Shown: in pieces, positions 15,544 to 23,984 of the stretch
Position numbering within the stretch: position 1 is the first letter of the stretch
Layout of the letters: each line of letters opens with the position of its first letter
DNA from: QZLE01 sp033852075
GTDB taxonomy: Bacteria > Pseudomonadota > Gammaproteobacteria > QZLD01
NCBI GenBank assembly: GCA_033852075.1
Contig: JAWSVC010000041.1
Location: 1-43,958, forward strand
Length of the DNA stretch: 43,958 bases
Reading direction: 5' to 3'
Made by a program: the position numbers and the translations under genes
The notes under the pieces: model-generated
Seen by the model: only the letters and a program-made list of their open reading frames with translations
Database searches by the model: none
Told to the model about the DNA's origin: nothing

Positions 15544-16698
15544 ATGGCAAAAATTAAGCTAACTTCTCTTGATCTTAAAATTGATGAAGCCGTTGGCTAT
15601 TCTATTTATAATGCTGACGATCATCTTATCTTAAAACCAGGATCAATTATTTCTTCGGAGAAACAAATTGAATCTCTTCTACGTAGCGGAGCCTATAGAT
15701 ACGACGAAGATGACCTTGAAACTAAAAAAAGACGAAGTATTGCCGGACCAACCGCAATCAAAGTTTCTAATAACTTACAAAATCTAACTCCATTTGACGT
15801 CATCCATAATATTTTTCAACGCCTTAGATTTCTTTTTGAAAATATGAATGAAGAACCTATTGAGGTTGAAGAACATACAAAATCTATTGCAAAAATCATA
15901 ATCAACCTATTTCGTAGAGATAAAGAAGCTTTGATTGGCGCTATTCGTTTAATGCACGAATATGACTACACCCTTTGTCATCCAGTACATACCGCTATTA
16001 TCGCCACTATGGTTTCTAATCAACTTAGTTACAGTTTTAAAAAACAGGTAAGGCTAATTTGCGCTGCTCTAACACAAAACGTTTCAATGAATGATCTGCA
16101 ACGACAACTACAAGATCAAAAAGAACGATTAACTAAAATCCAACAAGAAGCAGTTTGTTGTCATCCAGCAGCATCAAGAACCATACTTGAGACCTGTGGA
16201 GTAACTGATGAACGATGGCTAAAGATTGTTGAGCAACATCATGAACAGATTGATGGCAATGGTTATCCCTGTAATATCGTTGGAGATAATATTCTTGAAG
16301 AAGCAAAAATAATCGCTCTTGGAGATAGATATTCAGCAATGATATCAGGCCGTACCCACCGTACTGGAATGCACAATAGAGATGTTATCAAAAAAATCGG
16401 CAGTGAAAGAGGTGTTGAAACGGATGAAAAGCTAACAATGATTCTAATTGGTGCCCTTGGTGTTTATCCTCCTGGTAGCTTTGTATCACTCACTAACGGT
16501 GAACATGCCGTAGTAATACGCAGAAGCCTGGATCCCAAAAGACCTATTGTAAGCTCATATTCTGACAACATGGGAAAGAAAATGCATAAACCGATCATTC
16601 GCAATCTTGATACACAAGGGCTTGATATTAAGGACCACATATCCCCAGAAAAATCGTTACACCTGGATATGAATATTGTTTGGGGATTCAGACACTAA
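15544..16698 (+). CDS. HD-GYP-type protein with degenerate metal site
   Basis: 384 residues. An N-terminal region of about 70 residues resembles the DUF3391 or PilZ-like modules often ahead of HD-GYP domains. The HD-GYP region spans about 100-300: HPVH at 146-149, a CCHP histidine, HHEQIDGNGYP at 232-242 and ALGDRYSAM. In place of the HD dyad after the AAL strand it has Gln178-Asn179 (AALTQNVS). The GYP signature is kept but a metal-coordinating pair is lost, so phosphodiesterase activity on c-di-GMP is doubtful; it may be a sensor or scaffold. Residues 300-384 form a small beta-rich tail (GVYPPGSFVSL) typical of this family. AGGT lies 8 bases before the ATG. Confidence 0.85.
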   Translation: MAKIKLTSLDLKIDEAVGYSIYNADDHLILKPGSIISSEKQIESLLRSGAYRYDEDDLETKKRRSIAGPTAIKVSNNLQNLTPFDVIHNIFQRLRFLFENMNEEPIEVEEHTKSIAKIIINLFRRDKEALIGAIRLMHEYDYTLCHPVHTAIIATMVSNQLSYSFKKQVRLICAALTQNVSMNDLQRQLQDQKERLTKIQQEAVCCHPAASRTILETCGVTDERWLKIVEQHHEQIDGNGYPCNIVGDNILEEAKIIALGDRYSAMISGRTHRTGMHNRDVIKKIGSERGVETDEKLTMILIGALGVYPPGSFVSLTNGEHAVVIRRSLDPKRPIVSSYSDNMGKKMHKPIIRNLDTQGLDIKDHISPEKSLHLDMNIVWGFRH

Positions 16699-16727
16699 TT
16701 TTTAGGATAAAAATCATTTCAAAACCA

Positions 16728-18200
16728 CTACTTCTGTGCATAAACGATTCTAAAAACCCCCCAATATTTACCATTTATTATTACAGGTATCGTCACATCC
16801 TTTGCTAGAACAAAGATGCTATTACCTCTTTCATCAACACCCACAGGAGCTCTGTATGTTTGAAGCAAAAATTCTTCTCTATGAGTAAAGCCATTCTTTG
16901 AGATAATATCACTTAGAATCTTTTTATCCCTACAATAAGTAGTATTATATTCAATATCTCCCGGTTTTTGCTTTTTATTAAATGCTTCTATTTGCGTAGG
17001 CACATAAGCGCTACCATCCTTCAACTTCATTTCCGGAATAAATGTATATATATCAGGAAGTTCTTGAACTAATTTTTGCTGAATTGGCTGAATATAGCGT
17101 TGAAAGAAAGGTAGGCATTTCCAGTGATATTGAATCGGGTCTGTCCCTTCTATAGGCTCAACCTCATTATCAAAAAACTCATCCTCTAATAGCGTTCCAG
17201 TTTCAATACCTTCTTGTATTGTATCTAAAAACTCAGCAGCCCCCTGCTTAACCAATGCAATATACTTTTTATCAACAGTTTCAATATCGGTATTATTAGC
17301 CTGCTGCAACAACTTATCAGAAGTAGTCATGGCTTTGTTTAGTTCATTTTCACACTCTTCAATATCACTGACGCTTAACTCAACCCTCTCTAATAAATCT
17401 TCAATTGAAGTAACGGTACCTTGAGCTCTGGTATCAATATCACTAACAGCTCCTTCAATCTTTTTAGAGAAGTCATTTACATCTGAAAAAATAGACTTAA
17501 CATCAGAAATAAGCGTACCAATATTTTCAGCACTTTCACGTACTTGTTCGGTTTTTTTTGCCGCCTCATCGCCCTGCTCATTCAGCACCCGAGTCTTATT
17601 TTGAATATTTTGCAAAATACGATCTATATCGGATGTGGTTTCGCTTGTCTGCTTAGCTAAGGTTTGCACCTCTTCAGCAACAACAGCAAACCCCTTACCT
17701 GCCTGACCTGCTCTTGAGGCTTCTATGGTTGCATTTAATGCTAGTAAATTTGTTTGTTTGGCTATTGCAGATATAGATCTGGCAGCTTTTTGAATTGTTT
17801 TTATATCGGAATAAAGCTCTTTTACTCCCCGATCTGTAAGGCAAACAAGGTCTGCTAATTGTTCAATTGCATGTAAAGATTCATTAACATCATCAATAGA
17901 CCCAGAGATCTTTTTATCTCCATTATCCATTAAGCTTCTTAAATCATTAACAATTGATTCGACTGAACGATTATAATTTAATGTTTCACCAGCATAATTT
18001 GCCACTTCCTTAAAAGTGGAAAATTGAGACTTGCTTGAGTTATGTACATTATTAACTCTTCCTGTTATCTCATTGATATTTGCAGCGAGAACCCCGGCAT
18101 TATCAGTAAAGCTTTCTAAAACACCTCTAAGCACTTGCTGCTCTTTTTCGAGTTCATCAACCCGCGGTTTTGCAGAACCCCCACTTTTTAGAAAAAACAT
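16728..18200 (-). CDS. Soluble methyl-accepting chemotaxis protein with C-terminal sensor
   Basis: 490 residues with no membrane segment and no signal peptide. A coiled-coil N-terminus leads to the MCP signalling hairpin, with the tip IAKQTNLLALNATIEASRAG and GKGFAVVAEEVQTLA at about residues 140-180. After it comes a C-terminal domain of about 180 residues that ends in DVTIPVIINGKYWGVFRIVY, like the last strands of single-Cache domains in other chemoreceptors. A cytosolic receptor with its sensor after the signalling domain is expected to respond to an internal cue. The start is well supported by AAGGGA 7 bases upstream. It is convergent with the HD-GYP gene, only 29 bases away. Ligand unknown. 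No che genes are in the window. Confidence 0.9.
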   Translation of the reverse strand: MFFLKSGGSAKPRVDELEKEQQVLRGVLESFTDNAGVLAANINEITGRVNNVHNSSKSQFSTFKEVANYAGETLNYNRSVESIVNDLRSLMDNGDKKISGSIDDVNESLHAIEQLADLVCLTDRGVKELYSDIKTIQKAARSISAIAKQTNLLALNATIEASRAGQAGKGFAVVAEEVQTLAKQTSETTSDIDRILQNIQNKTRVLNEQGDEAAKKTEQVRESAENIGTLISDVKSIFSDVNDFSKKIEGAVSDIDTRAQGTVTSIEDLLERVELSVSDIEECENELNKAMTTSDKLLQQANNTDIETVDKKYIALVKQGAAEFLDTIQEGIETGTLLEDEFFDNEVEPIEGTDPIQYHWKCLPFFQRYIQPIQQKLVQELPDIYTFIPEMKLKDGSAYVPTQIEAFNKKQKPGDIEYNTTYCRDKKILSDIISKNGFTHREEFLLQTYRAPVGVDERGNSIFVLAKDVTIPVIINGKYWGVFRIVYAQK

Positions 18201-18344
18201 GATATTCCCTTTCCATTAATGTCCGATAATGTTTAATCTGGAGAATTAACTCAAAATAAAACTATTTGGCTTCTCCCAGATCATACAAAACAACAAATCC
18301 ATATAAGCAGTATAGATTATTAATTAATTATTTTCACTTTTAAG

Positions 18345-20552
18345 TCAACCAATTCTTACAACATCTATTACGCTCGACACGCTAGCTATCTTATTGATTA
18401 TGCGACTTAGTTTTGCAACATCTGTTATCTGTATAGTAAATGACATTAATACCATTTTATCTGAAGAAGTATTTGTATTAATTGCAGTAATATTTACCTT
18501 TTCAGATGAAAATATATTTGAAATTTCATTGAATAAACCAGGCCTATCATATGCATCTATACGAAGTGAAACCGTATAATTACCTTTAGTATTGGTATTC
18601 CACGATATTTCTATTAATCTCCCATCATCCTCTTCTATGAGATTTTTTATATTAGGGCAATCTTGCCTGTGCACTCCAACACCTCTATTTTTGGAGATAA
18701 AACCAACTATTGGCTCTTCTGGAACTGGGTTGCAGCAATTTGCCATATAGGTCATCAAATTACCAACGCCATATATCTCAACATCACCGTTATCCCTTCC
18801 CTTGGGCTTACGCACAATATTTTTATATTCTTCCTGCCCTTCAGCTCCTGACAGTTTAAGATTTTCCTGAAGCCTAGATAGCAACTGCTCATTAGATACC
18901 TCACCTCGTCCAATTGCAGCGAAATATTCCTCTGGGGTCTGACATTGGCTTCTTTCTAAGATTTTATTAATATCAAAATCTTCCATACCCAAACGATGTA
19001 TTTCACGTTCGTACAACGCTTTACCGCTTGCGATATTTTCATCAAGATTTTGATGTTTAAACCATGCTCTAATTTTTGATTTGGTTTTTGGAGATTTAAC
19101 AAACCCATGACTAGACACAAGCCAGTCACGGCTTGGAGATGCATTAGACTTAGTTAAGATTTCTACCGTATCTCCACTTTGAAGCTTATAGGTTAAAGGA
19201 ACTATTTTGCTATTAACTTTAGCCCCTATACATTTATGCCCAATCTCGGTATGTACGAGATAAGCAAAGTCTATCGGTGTTGCATCTTTGCAAAGGTCGA
19301 AAACTTTACCTTTGGGAGTTATGACATAAACCCTATCATCAAAAACGTCATCGATCTCTTGATTTACTTCGTCAGATGACTGGCCTTCATTCTGACCAGA
19401 TTCAATATACTGGCGCAACCAATTAACTTTCTGTTGAAAACCCGCATTAAATGAACTCCCGTCCTTGTACCTCCAATGAGCTGCAACCCCAAGCTCTGAG
19501 TTTTCATGCATCTCATATGTACGAATTTGAATTTCAAGGTTTTTGCCTTCAGGACCAATTACTGCTGTATGCAATGATTGATAATTATTTCCTTTTGGTG
19601 TGGCAATATAATCATCAAACTCTTTGGGAATATGTCTCCAGAGACCATGTACGGTTCCAAGCACTGCATAACATTGCGCAACCGTGTCTACCATCACTCG
19701 TATAGCACGCACATCAAAAAGCTCTTCAAAACTCTTATTCTTCTTCTGCATCTTTTTCCAGATACTGTAGATGTGCTTTGGACGCCCTTTAACGTCAGCC
19801 TTAATACCAGCGTTTTTAAGTTCTGCCTCAACTATTTGCGTTACTTTTATTATATAGTTTTCCCGATCTACCCTTTTTTCAGCTAATGACTTGGCAATCT
19901 TTTTATATGAATCATTTTCTAAATGCCTAAAGGATAAATCCTCCAACTCCCACTTTATTTGCCAAATTCCCAATAGATTAGCTATTGGAGCATAGATATC
20001 TCTGGTCTCTTTAGCTATTTCTATCCGCTGTTCTGGGTCAACTTTTTCAAGTGTGCGCATAATCTGCAACTGTTCAGCCAATTTAATTAATACCACCCTT
20101 ACATCATTAGCTGTAGCAAATACCATGCGACGTAATTTTTCGGACTGTCCTATAATCTCGCTCTCATTTACATTCGAGCGCAAACTGGTAACCTGTTCTG
20201 CCTTATTCAACCCCTCAATCAACTTAGCTAAACCAGAACCAAAACCATCGACAAGTTGATCATAGGTTATATTCTCATCATCAAGAACAGCGTGCATTAA
20301 TGCCGCGCAAATTGATTCAAAATCCAAATTGATTTTAATAAGAATTGAAGCCACACAAATTGCATGATGCAAAATACTGTCGCCAGCAATAGTTTTCTTA
20401 TCTCCATAAACTTCGCTGGCAAACTCCCATACCCTTTTGATTTCAGCATGCTTTGCTGCCAATGATTTATCATTGATGGCCAATAACCATTGATCTATAT
20501 CAACAATATCAGCTGCTAAAATCTCATCTAATCTATCTGCTACTTTAACCAT
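18345..20552 (-). CDS. relA: (p)ppGpp synthetase RelA
   Basis: 735 residues, the usual RelA length. The N-terminal hydrolase-like domain is degenerate (LMHAVLDDE instead of the HD motif), the synthetase domain carries FDVRAIRVMVDT, GLWRHIPKEFDDYIATPKG, NNYQSLHTAV and ELGVAAHWRYK. EFDD rather than RxKD marks RelA as opposed to bifunctional SpoT. A TGS domain (VYVITPKGKVFDLCKD) and a C-terminal ACT domain (about 655-735) follow. Role: ribosome-associated sensing of uncharged tRNA and production of (p)ppGpp from ATP and GTP/GDP in the stringent response. AGGA is 8 bases before ATG 20552. It follows mltF by 63 bases on the same strand and may be cotranscribed. Confidence 0.97.
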   Translation of the reverse strand: MVKVADRLDEILAADIVDIDQWLLAINDKSLAAKHAEIKRVWEFASEVYGDKKTIAGDSILHHAICVASILIKINLDFESICAALMHAVLDDENITYDQLVDGFGSGLAKLIEGLNKAEQVTSLRSNVNESEIIGQSEKLRRMVFATANDVRVVLIKLAEQLQIMRTLEKVDPEQRIEIAKETRDIYAPIANLLGIWQIKWELEDLSFRHLENDSYKKIAKSLAEKRVDRENYIIKVTQIVEAELKNAGIKADVKGRPKHIYSIWKKMQKKNKSFEELFDVRAIRVMVDTVAQCYAVLGTVHGLWRHIPKEFDDYIATPKGNNYQSLHTAVIGPEGKNLEIQIRTYEMHENSELGVAAHWRYKDGSSFNAGFQQKVNWLRQYIESGQNEGQSSDEVNQEIDDVFDDRVYVITPKGKVFDLCKDATPIDFAYLVHTEIGHKCIGAKVNSKIVPLTYKLQSGDTVEILTKSNASPSRDWLVSSHGFVKSPKTKSKIRAWFKHQNLDENIASGKALYEREIHRLGMEDFDINKILERSQCQTPEEYFAAIGRGEVSNEQLLSRLQENLKLSGAEGQEEYKNIVRKPKGRDNGDVEIYGVGNLMTYMANCCNPVPEEPIVGFISKNRGVGVHRQDCPNIKNLIEEDDGRLIEISWNTNTKGNYTVSLRIDAYDRPGLFNEISNIFSSEKVNITAINTNTSSDKMVLMSFTIQITDVAKLSRIINKIASVSSVIDVVRIG

Positions 20553-20615
20553 AGAGATATCCTATAGAAGCAAATTAAATATAACAACACTTTAAATCCC
20601 TAATAATTTTGAGGA

Positions 20616-22082
20616 CTAAAATTCAACATCTACTTCTTTAAGCAGTTTTTCTTCAATTTCAACAGAGCTTTGCAAATCAAGAATATCTTTAAACTCTCTT
20701 ATACGTTGAACGTATCTAACAGGCTCTCTGCCTCTAGCATATCCATATTTGGTCTTCTTATAATATTTTTTCTGAGATAATAACGGTAGAACTTCTCTCA
20801 CATCCTTCCAAACATTTGGGTTTTTATCAAGAGAGTACGCCAAGGTTTGAGCATCATGTATATGCCCCATACCAACGTTATATCCTGCCAAGGCAAACCA
20901 CAATCTATCCTGCCCCTGAACATTTGGCGAAACCTGATCTATAAGTTTTGCTAAATATCTGGCTCCACCAAATATGCTGTTTTTGGGATTCAGCCTACTT
21001 TTATATCCCATTGCCCTTGCGGTAGTAAGAGTAAGCATCATAAGGCCACGAACACCTGTTGGGCTTCTGGCTTTAGGATTCCAATAAGACTCTTGATATG
21101 ACTGGGCAGCAAGAGTTGTCCATGGTATTCCGTACTTTTCCCCTGCTTTTTCAAAAAGCTCTTTATACTTGGGGAGTCTGCTTTTTATTCTTCTATGGAA
21201 TACACGGATATTTACATAATCAAAAATTTTATAATGCCCAAAGTATTGATCCTCTATATGATGCAAATTGCCGTCTTCTACAAAATGATTCATCCAATAT
21301 GAAATTGCTTCATGTAATTTATCTGCACTCTTTGGCAATACCCACGCTAAACCCTGCTCATCTGACAGATGCAATGAAGAAGTAAGCTCTGGCAAATACC
21401 GCCTATTCGTTTCATATATATTTGAATCTGCAGCAGTACAGTCTATCTCCTTATCCGCAACCATTTCTAATAATTGTTCAATAGATTTATGTTGTTCAGT
21501 CCAATGTATTTCAACATGGTTATTTTTAAGGGCATTTAATGTATCAGCGTAATTTGATTTATAACTAACAACAAAATTCATATCAGAAAGTTGATCCAAT
21601 TGATCAGGCTGCAAACCATCCCGATGACAAATTATTTCTTGCCTTACTTTCTGATACACAGGACCAAACCGATAATTTACAGTATTTTCTGGCCTTACTG
21701 GTATACCGGCAGCAGCCAAATGTGCTTCTCCACTGATTACCGCATCTAAAACCTGCTTAATAGAATCTTTAAGAACGATTTCAACTTTCAAACCAAAGGC
21801 ATCAGCAAATGCATTAGCCAAATCATATTCAAAACCCCGTTTACCATCAGGACCAATATAATAGGTAACCGGAGAATAAACTGTTGCGACTTTTAACGTT
21901 CCTGAAGATAATATTTTTGAAAACAACGTTGTTTTAACCGGAACTTGTACCTTTTTTTGCTTATTTGCTGCATGATCCATTAAATCCCTATCACTACATC
22001 CACTTCCAAAAACCATCGTTAACACAATGATAGTCAAAGTAGTAATAAATCTAAAAAATGGTGTATGCATTATTAACGGCAT
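20616..22082 (-). CDS. mltF: Membrane-bound lytic murein transglycosylase F
   Basis: About 488 residues. An N-terminal signal with the lipobox-like FGSGC suggests a lipoprotein. Residues about 55-280 are a periplasmic amino-acid-binding-type domain (GTLKVATVYSPVTYYIGPDG, GFEYDLANAFADAFG). Residues about 310-440 are a soluble lytic transglycosylase domain with the catalytic Glu331 in QSYQESYWNP, then GVRGLMMLT, GGARYLA and ALAGYNVG. The order is exactly that of MltF, which cleaves peptidoglycan glycan strands with formation of 1,6-anhydro ends. The ATG at 22082 is preferred to an upstream TTG at 22088; ATG 22070 is also possible. In many gammaproteobacteria mltF neighbours purL; here it is beside relA. 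Confidence 0.95.
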   Translation of the reverse strand: MPLIMHTPFFRFITTLTIIVLTMVFGSGCSDRDLMDHAANKQKKVQVPVKTTLFSKILSSGTLKVATVYSPVTYYIGPDGKRGFEYDLANAFADAFGLKVEIVLKDSIKQVLDAVISGEAHLAAAGIPVRPENTVNYRFGPVYQKVRQEIICHRDGLQPDQLDQLSDMNFVVSYKSNYADTLNALKNNHVEIHWTEQHKSIEQLLEMVADKEIDCTAADSNIYETNRRYLPELTSSLHLSDEQGLAWVLPKSADKLHEAISYWMNHFVEDGNLHHIEDQYFGHYKIFDYVNIRVFHRRIKSRLPKYKELFEKAGEKYGIPWTTLAAQSYQESYWNPKARSPTGVRGLMMLTLTTARAMGYKSRLNPKNSIFGGARYLAKLIDQVSPNVQGQDRLWFALAGYNVGMGHIHDAQTLAYSLDKNPNVWKDVREVLPLLSQKKYYKKTKYGYARGREPVRYVQRIREFKDILDLQSSVEIEEKLLKEVDVEF

Positions 22083-22384
22083 CAGCAAATAGCTTCTTGT
22101 TTTTCGTCACATTTATTTTATTTTCAATATCTTAATAATTTTTCTTAACATTATAGCTTATAAATAACCAGTTTACTAAATCCAACTTTAAATCCTATAT
22201 TAAGTCAACGATCAAAAATATTAAGCAAATTGCAAAATTTAAAGCTAAAATTGTATTTATGGTTATTTTTTATAGAAAAATATTGTAGCGCCGTTTTAGA
22301 TACATATAATTATGTCCCTTGTCGGATAATAATTTTATTTAAAATGATAGTGTGTCTAATACAAACAAAGGGAAAGGCTTAGTA
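22083..22384. other. Intergenic region between divergent mltF and Hpt genes
   Basis: About 300 bases, very AT-rich. I see no gene, RNA or strong repeat. A TTGTCG hexamer near 22319 with TAAAAT downstream could be a promoter for the Hpt gene, but the 15-bp spacing is short. It must hold promoters for both divergent genes. Confidence 0.5.
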
Positions 22385-22750
22385 ATGTCTCAATATGATG
22401 ATCCCAGATTCACGTTGGATATGGATATTATTGAAGAACTTAAGTTTGCGCTTGGCGATGGTTTACCAGACCTCTTTAATCTTTTTATTCAGGATGCTCC
22501 TCAGAGGATTGAGGCCATTAGAGGTCACATTGATAATCTTAATTATGCCGACATCAGAACCTGTGGGCATACACTAAATGGAGGATGCGCTACTTTTGGT
22601 GCAACTAAATTGTCAGAGATTTGTGCTGAACTTAGTGAAGCATGTAAACAAGGTAAAGATAAAGATGTTTTACTAGCCATACTGAAAAGCATGGAAGAAG
22701 AACTAGATAATGTGTTCTATTCCATAGACATCATACTTAACGACAAATAA
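22385..22750 (+). CDS. Free-standing Hpt (histidine phosphotransfer) protein
   Basis: About 121 residues, all helical, forming one Hpt domain. GDGLPDLFNLFIQDAPQRIEAI is the usual first helix pair and CGHTLNGGCATFGA around His62 is the phospho-acceptor motif (normally HxLKG; here Asn replaces the usual Lys). The tail MEEELDNVFYSI is typical. Start ATG 22385 has AAAGG about 9 bases upstream; an upstream GTG at 22352 would add 11 residues that overlap the ribosome-binding site. Known role: relays phosphate between receiver domains of hybrid kinases. It precedes the patatin-like gene and a hybrid kinase, an obvious candidate partner, though that kinase has its own Hpt domain. Confidence 0.85.
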   Translation: MSQYDDPRFTLDMDIIEELKFALGDGLPDLFNLFIQDAPQRIEAIRGHIDNLNYADIRTCGHTLNGGCATFGATKLSEICAELSEACKQGKDKDVLLAILKSMEEELDNVFYSIDIILNDK

Positions 22751-22958
22751 CGCATTAATAATCTTTAAAATTCTGCCACTGACAAATTCTATAATTTATA
22801 TTTGTTAGATTCGATCATTTCACATCATATCTATTAACAAAAAACAGATCACAATTCTAAAAAAATAACTATTTTTTCAAGCAGACTACATATACATTAT
22901 GTCAATCGTGACCCATAATTTATAGTGTTATTTTATACGTAAATTATGGAGAATTTAT

Positions 22959-23963
22959 ATGGGAAAAAAAGCCCTATTACTTGGAGCCGGTGGTCCTTTA
23001 GGAGGACTAGAAGCAGGTGCATTGATCGCGTTGGAAGAGATGGGAGTTAAATTTGACGTTGTCGCTGGAGCATGCATAGGTTCAATCATATCATTAGCTT
23101 ATTCAAGTCCTGCAAAAGGTTCTACTCGCAAGGAAGCTCTGGAAAACTGGGTTAGATACTCTGGAATTTCAGACGGCATTTATGATGTCCTTCCTGTTGA
23201 CTACAAAGTATTTCAGAAAGATGCCGGAGCATTATCAAATATATGGGATAAATGGGCAGAATTTATGCTCACACACAACCCATTTATAAGCGTATTCCCC
23301 AAAACCTCTTTCCAACAGTATATAAGTGATCTTTACTATCTGTGGTTAACTATGTGGGCACCAAGCACACTAAACCCTAATAGCAAATCACTTTCCAGAA
23401 TTTCTCGCCAATTACAGTTTGTAATTGATTTCGATAATCTTAAAAATTGTGAGCACGAAGTCTATATCAATGCATTAAATGTAACCGATAAAGATATTAC
23501 CCTCTTCGGCAAAGATGAAATCACCCCTGAGCACGTTGTGGCTGGATCATCTTTATATTACATAGCATCACAAACAGAGATTGATGGCAAACTATATGCA
23601 GAAGGCTCATATATTGATTGCATCAATTACGAAGGGGTGATCGAGAAACATAACGATATTGATACGATTGTTGTTATGAATATATTAAATAAACGAGCAC
23701 TTATCAGAGAACCAAGGGACTTATTAGACGCTTATAATCTTTCGGTTATGCTTCCTTTTGTAACTATAGCTGAAGATGATACTAAGATATTCGAGGCAAA
23801 GTATAAAGGCGACCGGAATCTTCTTAAGGTTCAATTTGAAATACCTGAAGAGCACGCACCTAAGGCATGTGATTGGAGTGTTTCAAATTTTAAAACTTTA
23901 AGAGACATCGGTTATAAAGCTGGTTTGGAATTCTTTAAAAACAATAAAGAATTACTTAAATAA
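22959..23963 (+). CDS. Patatin-like protein with Cys/Glu in place of the Ser/Asp dyad
   Basis: 334 residues with the patatin fold. The oxyanion-hole loop GAGGPLGG is at residues 9-16. The nucleophile elbow reads VAGACIGS, with Cys39 where patatins have Ser (GxSxG). The second catalytic motif, normally DGG or DGA after an IDGxLY strand, reads IDGKLYAEGS, with Glu215 in place of Asp. The codon at 39 is TGC. Canonical members are lipid acyl hydrolases that also include bacterial phospholipase effectors such as ExoU. Here activity may be altered or absent. No signal peptide. It is followed 21 bases later by the hybrid kinase and probably shares its transcript. Alternative reading: a pseudo-enzyme acting as lipid sensor. 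Confidence 0.8.
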   Translation: MGKKALLLGAGGPLGGLEAGALIALEEMGVKFDVVAGACIGSIISLAYSSPAKGSTRKEALENWVRYSGISDGIYDVLPVDYKVFQKDAGALSNIWDKWAEFMLTHNPFISVFPKTSFQQYISDLYYLWLTMWAPSTLNPNSKSLSRISRQLQFVIDFDNLKNCEHEVYINALNVTDKDITLFGKDEITPEHVVAGSSLYYIASQTEIDGKLYAEGSYIDCINYEGVIEKHNDIDTIVVMNILNKRALIREPRDLLDAYNLSVMLPFVTIAEDDTKIFEAKYKGDRNLLKVQFEIPEEHAPKACDWSVSNFKTLRDIGYKAGLEFFKNNKELLK

Positions 23964-23984
23964 ATCTAAGGAACTATTCGTCAA

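Noticed and set aside
18345..20552. Loss of the HD motif in RelA (HA in place of HD)
   Set aside because: Degenerate hydrolase domains are the rule in RelA of beta- and gammaproteobacteria, so this is expected.
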